Assembly (NCBI GenBank): GCA_000818945.1
Contig: KN805429.1
Span: forward strand, 166,045-185,350
Direction: 5' to 3'
Length of the DNA: 19,306 nucleotides
DNA from: Schizochytrium sp. CCTCC M209059
Taxonomy: Eukaryota; Sar; Bigyra; Thraustochytrida; Thraustochytriidae
Part shown: positions 15,410 through 19,306 of the stretch, in pieces
How the letters are laid out: each line of letters begins with the position of its first letter
Numbering within the stretch: position 1 is the first letter of the stretch
The notes under the pieces: model-generated
What the model was told of the DNA's origin: nothing
Seen by the model: the letters and a program-made list of their open reading frames with translations, nothing else
Databases searched by the model: none
Translations under genes and position numbers: made by a program

Positions 15410-15948
15410 CTTCGCTGTCAATGACGCCTCTCGCTCGCCTTGCGCGCCTCACTTCAACGAAACTCGGGGAAAATCTGCGCTGCGGACAACGTCCCTGTGG
15501 CCTTCGCGACGGGTCTGCGAGCGCGACGCTTGTGCTCAACACGCACGGCCGGTTCTCTCGCGCGTCGGGGTCTGCACTCTGCTCCCTCGCGCACGCACTC
15601 GACGACTGGTTTCTGCTTTTGTCCTTTATCCATGTTAGAAGAGGACCATATGAGGACACATTTTACCTCAATCCTAAAACCACTCTTGCTTCGTTCGTCG
15701 GCAAGCGGGCGAGCTGCAGCTCGTGCGCTGCTTCAACTGACGACGTGCTCTCGATCCTGACGAAGCGCTCGAGATCTGCTTCGTGCATCTGTTTTTCGCC
15801 GAAGATTGCAAGCACCAGCAACTTTGCCGCGCGCAAGCAATGCAAAAGATGATAACCCATACCTGGATACTACGACCAAGGTAAGGCACTAACTACCGCC
15901 TGACTTGCTTGCTTGCCTGCTTGCGACGAACAAAACCACGACACGCCG
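15410..15948. promoter_or_regulatory. Divergent spacer, presumed bidirectional promoter
   Basis: This 539-bp region separates the start codons of Nop16 (-) and the 401-aa gene (+), so both promoters should lie here. I see no clear TATA box or known motif. A 14-codon upstream ORF (15840-15884, + strand) and a splice-donor-like AAG/GTAAGG at 15878-15886 followed by CACTAAC (branch-site-like) precede the + gene. A 143-codon + ORF (15421-15852) overlaps most of it but has no recognisable domain and a composition rich in Ser, Arg and Cys. Confidence 0.45.
15904..15925. repeat. Short (GCTT)n microsatellite in 5' leader
   Basis: Five GCTT/GCCT tetramers lie 24-45 nt before the ATG of the 401-aa gene. 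This simple-sequence leader contains no ATG. Confidence 0.7.
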
Positions 15949-17154
15949 ATGGACGATCCTTCCGAGACGACGTCGGCCGTGCGCACAGGGCCAGCTGCGC
16001 AGGGCGAGGCGGAGGCCCCCAGGCGCGATGCGCAGGCGCAGGCAGAGCCAACGCAGCAGCCATCGGAACCCTCGCAGCAGGAGCAGAAGCAGCGAGAACT
16101 GCAGGCGGCGCCGCCGTCGCTGCCGGTGCAACAACACCGCGACCTGGACGCCGACCTGGACGCGAAGCGGCGGCGGACGAGTGCAGAGCCCATGAAGGCA
16201 TCGCACGCAATGCTGGGGGAAAACACAGAGATCTCTTCACCGCGCGAGGCCGAAAATGTCGATAGCGAGACGTGCAAGAAACGGAAAATCGAAGTCGACA
16301 AGGTCCAGGAGCTGGCCGACACGGAAGAACCCAAGAAGAAGGACAAGGAGGCGCGCGAGGGTGACTTGCGCGAGAAGAAAGTCGGAGAAACGGAGAACCA
16401 GGTGTTTGACTTTTGCAAGGTCAAGAGTCTCGAAATGGGTGCTGACATCGAGGTCAAGTGGGACGTCACAGACTCGGATGGTAATGATGTCCCAACATGG
16501 TTCTCAGCGAAGTTGGAGCGCGCAGCTGCCGAAACTTTGAAAGTGGACGACGACCCACACAACCCACAGGACAGTCTCGAGATTCAAGTGCACATCATTG
16601 TCTATCCTTCAGTGGACGAATTTCCCGAGGATGTGCGCAGAGTGTGTTTCGTGAACGAGCACCAATTGCTTGATGTGGAGACCGAAGAGCACCAAGTATG
16701 GCGACGCAAGGGCGACACGTTCGACGGCGACCCGCAAGTCATGGAAGAGGCGGACGCTCAGGCGGAAAATGACTTTAGGATACTGGACGCAGCAATGCAG
16801 CGTGTGACTGTTCTCGGGGAGCGCTTGCGCGCGTGCCGCGACGAGACTGAAAAGGGCGCTCTTACAGGAACCCTGCGCGAGCTCGTAACAGAGCTCATGA
16901 ACGGCTGCTTGGAGGGCACGTTTGAGAGGCTGCGCGTGCACCGCGGGCTCGACTTGAATGCCATGCCTGCGAACAGACAAAATTTTATGACTGACGTGGT
17001 CGTACGGGTGAAGCATGCTATGATCGATCGTCTCGTGGCACATGTACAGTCAGGACAAGCCGTTGACGCGGTCGTGGTTCGCGACCTATTGAACGAAGCC
17101 GTCATGACTGCGGTTGGCGGTCAACTTGGTGCCGCAGCAGCTCGGGCTACGTAG
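15949..17154 (+). CDS. Unknown, probably nuclear protein with Tudor-like core
   Basis: 401 residues from the first in-frame ATG (G at +4, C at -3); the frame is open upstream to 15913 but has no ATG there. Residues 1-150 are low-complexity, rich in Gln, Ala, Glu and Lys, and predicted disordered. They carry two basic nuclear-signal-like clusters, AKRRR (72-76) and KKRKIEV (110-116). Residues about 158-255 look folded: VEVKW-like strand at 168-171, TWFSAKLE (183-190), IIVYP (216-220), RRVCFVNEHQLLDV (230-243) and WRRKG (251-255). A W-x-A-x-L strand, then a Y strand, then V-x-F ... L-D ... WR is how Tudor/PWWP-type barrels in protist proteins often read, but this is pattern inference. Residues 265-395 are helical without a known domain. 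I do not recognise a named family; a chromatin-related role is only a suggestion. Confidence 0.8.
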   Translation: MDDPSETTSAVRTGPAAQGEAEAPRRDAQAQAEPTQQPSEPSQQEQKQRELQAAPPSLPVQQHRDLDADLDAKRRRTSAEPMKASHAMLGENTEISSPREAENVDSETCKKRKIEVDKVQELADTEEPKKKDKEAREGDLREKKVGETENQVFDFCKVKSLEMGADIEVKWDVTDSDGNDVPTWFSAKLERAAAETLKVDDDPHNPQDSLEIQVHIIVYPSVDEFPEDVRRVCFVNEHQLLDVETEEHQVWRRKGDTFDGDPQVMEEADAQAENDFRILDAAMQRVTVLGERLRACRDETEKGALTGTLRELVTELMNGCLEGTFERLRVHRGLDLNAMPANRQNFMTDVVVRVKHAMIDRLVAHVQSGQAVDAVVVRDLLNEAVMTAVGGQLGAAAARAT

Positions 17155-17325
17155 CGTTTGCAGGGTTGGTAAACGAAAATGCCAGAAAGTGAACGGGCTG
17201 GCAATTGTATTCGTCTAACAAGATAAGACATATGAAGTGAGCGGAATCCCAAAACAAAATAACAGGCCACTCGCAGTCAATCTTTTCTTTCCCTTTTCTT
17301 CCGTCCCCGAAAAACAATCATGAAG

Positions 17326-17358
<33 letters not shown>

Positions 17359-17509
17359 AAGAAGAAAAAGAAGGAGGAGGAAGAGAAGGGAGAAGCACGT
17401 GTTCCACTTTCGTTGTCTTTTTGGTCAGCACTCTAGCTGCGCACTTTACTTGTTTGTGGTTCGTGCTCGTTTCTTGGGTTGGACTTGGGAGACATTTTGA
17501 GGGCCAACC
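17155..17509. other. Convergent 3' spacer with GAA-rich tract
   Basis: The 355 bp between two convergent stop codons must hold both 3' UTRs. The middle is pyrimidine-rich (17280-17300), then purine-rich (17320-17395). No clear AATAAA signal or structured RNA is visible. Confidence 0.6.
17320..17395. repeat. (GAA/AAG)n microsatellite and purine tract
   Basis: Perfect AAG triplets run from 17323 to 17355, followed by an imperfect AAG/AGG run to about 17395. The perfect part happens to read as ATG, eleven Lys codons and TAA. It lies between two convergent genes and is most simply a microsatellite. Confidence 0.9.
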
Positions 17510-18364
17510 TCAAATGTCCTCGCCCATAATAGTATCGTAAATGTTGCGCCAAAGATGCACGCCGAAAACAAGGGCACCATTCGCAGGGAAAGCACGAAGC
17601 ACGGCGGGAGTCCAACCGCGATAAAGACCTTGGATGCCGTCTTTACGAACGACGCCGCGCATTGTGACAAGCATGGTGTCGCGACCACCATAAACCTGCT
17701 GACGCGTCTTGGCAACGTCAAAGGGAAAGACGATGGCCCAGGCAAGTGACCCGCCAAAGCCGCCGCCAACTGCAGACCACAACAGGTTGTTTTCGCTTCC
17801 GTCGGGAGCGATCTTGTCCCAAAAGGTCTCCATGGCCCCAAAAAAGAGAAAGTAAAAGGGAACGTCGCGCGCGAGCAAGGGCCCGACGCCGCGAAAGAGG
17901 CCCCGCACGCCGCTTTCGCGCACAACCTCGGTAGCAATTTGCAACGATGTGGCACCGCGAACGGTCTTGGTTTGTTGGCGCACCTTGAGCACCTCGGCGG
18001 GGCAGATGGCAACTGCTGAGACGCAGCCTGTCAAGGCGCCGAGCAGAGCTTGTTGTTGGTTGGAGATCACAAAGTCCTCATCGTCGGCGCCAACGCTGGC
18101 CTCGAGCTGGTTGCGCAGGAACGAGTTGACGCTCCAGACGACGATATTTTCCGTCACCGAGCTGGCGAGCGCTGGAGTGAAGCCCTTGAAGAGGGCACGA
18201 AGGCCCTCGCCGCGGACCGTCTGGAGCGCCACTGCGAGCGGCCCGGGGCTCTTCCCGTGCGCGTTGCTCGACTGCAGGCGAGCCTTGACAACGTCAAAGG
18301 GCTGCCCGCACGAGATGCAGCACAACGCTCCAAAGACGCCAGCCGAAGTTTCGCGCAGATCCAT
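17510..18364 (-). CDS. Mitochondrial carrier (SLC25), ornithine/carnitine-like clade
   Basis: 284 residues, close to the usual ~300, with the three-fold repeat of the family. It should be an inner-membrane transporter with six transmembrane helices. The three signatures are PFDVVKARLQ (22-31), PAEVLKVRQQ (122-131) and PFDVAKTRQQ (214-223), each followed by a [DE]G-x-x-x-[LF]-x-[KR]G loop ending at about 61, 159 and 250. The G-x-PFD-x-VK-x-RLQ, CP-x-E-x-x-K-x-R and RAFPAN (257-262) stretches resemble ornithine, basic amino-acid and carnitine/acylcarnitine carriers (SLC25A15/A20/A29 type). The acidic residue usually found after RAFPAN-x-x-x-x-x-G-[YF] is His270 here, so substrate is open. Start is the ATG at 18364-18362 in a strong context (G at -3, G at +4); the frame is open for another 81 codons upstream but contains no ATG and is low-complexity. 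Carriers normally lack a cleaved presequence, so this start fits. Confidence 0.92.
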   Translation of the reverse strand: MDLRETSAGVFGALCCISCGQPFDVVKARLQSSNAHGKSPGPLAVALQTVRGEGLRALFKGFTPALASSVTENIVVWSVNSFLRNQLEASVGADDEDFVISNQQQALLGALTGCVSAVAICPAEVLKVRQQTKTVRGATSLQIATEVVRESGVRGLFRGVGPLLARDVPFYFLFFGAMETFWDKIAPDGSENNLLWSAVGGGFGGSLAWAIVFPFDVAKTRQQVYGGRDTMLVTMRGVVRKDGIQGLYRGWTPAVLRAFPANGALVFGVHLWRNIYDTIMGEDI

Positions 18365-18573
18365 GCCGCCGCGGCTGCCGCCACGCTCTGCGCCGCTTTT
18401 GCAGTGCTCTACAGCGCCCTGCTGCAGAGCTCTGCAGGCGGTGCTCGGAGCGGTCGAGCCGTGCGCGCAGGCAGGGTTGCCTCCGCTTTCAACGCAGGGT
18501 CGCCTCCGGTCTTGCGAGATTCCACGCCTCTCCAGGCGCGGCCCGCGTCTCGAAAAAGGGAGAAAGCAGCGCC

Positions 18574-18633
18574 GCCAGCACCAGCACCAGCACCAGCGCA
18601 AGCGCAAGCGACAGCTCGAGCAGCAGCAGCAAG
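18574..18633. repeat. (CCAGCA)n / (GCAAGC)n / (CAG)n low-complexity tract
   Basis: Imperfect hexamer and trimer repeats in the carrier upstream region. They explain the open reading frames seen there on both strands, such as alternating Trp-Cys on the - strand and Pro-Ala-rich frames on the + strand. Confidence 0.8.
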
Positions 18634-18763
18634 AAAGAAGCCCACGTCAGGAAAGTTGGCGAGGTGATGACGAGGCCACCAGGGCGTTATACGGACTAGG
18701 CCTACGCACACCCTCCCTGCCCAGCCTGCCAAGGTAGGTCAGGTCTATATAGATAGGCCTAGG

Positions 18764-18925
18764 GCTGGCTGGCTAGTGAGTCGCGTCGCTACTGCTAGCT
18801 TGCTGCAGTCGCGGTCACGAGCAGCGATAGCCTTCAAGTTACCGCCACGTCTCTTCTGCAGCCAGCCGCAGCGCTAGCGAGCCAGCTGGCTAGCTGGCAT
18901 GGCTGCTGGCTCTTGCTGGCTGGCT
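18764..18925. repeat. GGCT/AGCC-rich simple sequence with palindromes
   Basis: Clustered GGCT and GCTAGC words, including the 12-bp perfect palindrome AGCCAGCTGGCT at 18880-18891 flanked by GCTAGC on both sides (18873-18878 and 18889-18894). It could fold into a hairpin; no function can be assigned. Confidence 0.6.
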
Positions 18926-19001
18926 GTTTGATGGCAGTCATGAGCATAGCTGCACCCGGCCGTGACGAGACCTGGGTTGTGGTTTTACAGGTTGCAGCCA
19001 G

Positions 19002-19295
19002 ATGACATGGCAAAAAAGCAAGTCGTCTTTCATGATCCATGACGACGTCGAGGTATCGCTCTTCACGAAGGGAAGGAAGCACGCAATGCGCCACACTCCA
19101 CGAGGCTCAAGCAAGACCTTTCGTGACGGTGTGATTGATGATGAGGCGCAGTGCTCATGTCACACCGAGACGGGACGTCTTGACCGCCTTCACGACGACG
19201 ACGTTTCTTTTCTTTTGGGGGCTGATGCGCAAAGCAACGACGAATTGAATGCAGTGAACGCGCAGCGAGCGCGGTCAATGACCAACGTGGACTGA
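19002..19295 (+). CDS. Doubtful small hypothetical ORF (97 aa)
   Basis: ATG-initiated frame ending in TGA. The product is hydrophilic, with Asp-rich stretches (HDDDV), no signal peptide and no recognisable domain. A TTTTACAG sequence about 12 nt before the ATG looks like a splice acceptor, so this could be a terminal exon of a gene starting further left, or chance. An overlapping 71-codon - strand frame starting at 19278 is equally unsupported. Confidence 0.25.
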   Translation: MTWQKSKSSFMIHDDVEVSLFTKGRKHAMRHTPRGSSKTFRDGVIDDEAQCSCHTETGRLDRLHDDDVSFLLGADAQSNDELNAVNAQRARSMTNVD

Positions 19296-19306
19296 CTGAG
19301 TAACTA

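Larger units (their letters stand above)
18365..19001. promoter_or_regulatory. Upstream region of the carrier gene
   Basis: GC-rich DNA that should hold the carrier promoter. It includes a 16-bp perfect palindrome at 18422-18437, a (CCAGCA)n/(CAG)n low-complexity tract at 18574-18633, two copies of TAGGCCTA (18697-18704 and 18754-18761), a palindromic TATA-like CTATATAG at 18745-18752, and GGCT-rich sequence at 18764-18925. If the TATA-like element serves the carrier, the 5' leader would be about 350 nt. No convincing gene is seen. Confidence 0.4.

Noticed and set aside
15410..15421. Four-residue longer Nop16 start
   Set aside because: The upstream codon is TTG; the ATG at 15409 has A at -3 and gives the usual Met-Pro-basic Nop16 start.
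15421..15852. + strand ATG-initiated 143-codon ORF in the divergent spacer, with an Arg/Ser-rich, acid-poor start like a mitochondrial presequence
   Set aside because: It lies across the only space available for two promoters, has no recognisable domain and a Ser/Arg/Cys-rich composition typical of chance frames in GC-rich DNA.
17320..17358. ATG followed by eleven AAG codons and TAA (poly-lysine mini-ORF)
   Set aside because: It is fully explained as a GAA/AAG microsatellite in a convergent 3' spacer.
18365..18607. 81-codon N-terminal extension of the carrier on the - strand
   Set aside because: It would begin at TTG, contains no ATG, and reads as Trp-Cys and Arg-rich low complexity; the ATG at 18364 gives a normal carrier length and a strong start context.
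17949..18737. 262-codon + strand open frame opposite the carrier gene
   Set aside because: It starts at GTG, overlaps the well-supported carrier in antisense and continues into low-complexity CAG/CCAGCA repeats.

Overview
This looks like nuclear DNA from a compact-genome eukaryotic protist. The window holds a Nop16 ribosome-biogenesis gene, an SLC25 mitochondrial carrier and a large secreted-type repeat protein. All are uninterrupted by visible introns. Spacers are only about 0.35-0.6 kb and carry microsatellites and homopolymers. A labyrinthulomycete/thraustochytrid-type stramenopile is my best guess. It rests on gene style and on general resemblance of the repeats to proteins of such protists, not on any marker gene.

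Region 1 (1-14403, + strand) is one open frame of 4800 codons that already runs inside a repeat at base 1, so the true N-terminus probably lies outside the window. From N to C it has 26 units of about 113 aa of a bacterial-Ig-like type, then ten units of about 100-115 aa with a conserved Cys pair. A Ser/Thr linker, a SEA-like module, a Calx-beta domain, a LamG/concanavalin-like domain and a laminin IV (laminin B) domain follow at the C-terminus. The first units and units 12-14 are almost identical in DNA, so the array is still being amplified or converted. It reads as a giant N-glycosylated cell-surface or matrix adhesin.

Region 2 (14404-15409) has a microsatellite, three degenerate copies of a ~65-nt element and a T29 tract. 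After these comes Nop16 on the - strand, converging on the giant gene. Region 3 (15410-17154) is a 539-bp divergent spacer followed by a + strand gene for a 401-aa probably nuclear protein with a Tudor-like core. Region 4 (17155-18364) is a GAA-rich spacer followed by a - strand mitochondrial carrier with ornithine/carnitine-clade signatures. Region 5 (18365-19306) is its upstream region with palindromes, a TATA-like element, GGCT-rich sequence and a doubtful 97-codon ORF.

The genes alternate +, -, +, -, giving two convergent pairs and one divergent pair. Apart from possible promoter sharing in the 15.4-15.9 kb spacer, nothing shows that they work together: they serve the cell surface, the nucleolus, probably the nucleus, and the mitochondrial inner membrane. 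The strongest candidate for something new is the giant protein: its two repeat families, their recombination history, and the unusual C-terminal domain set.
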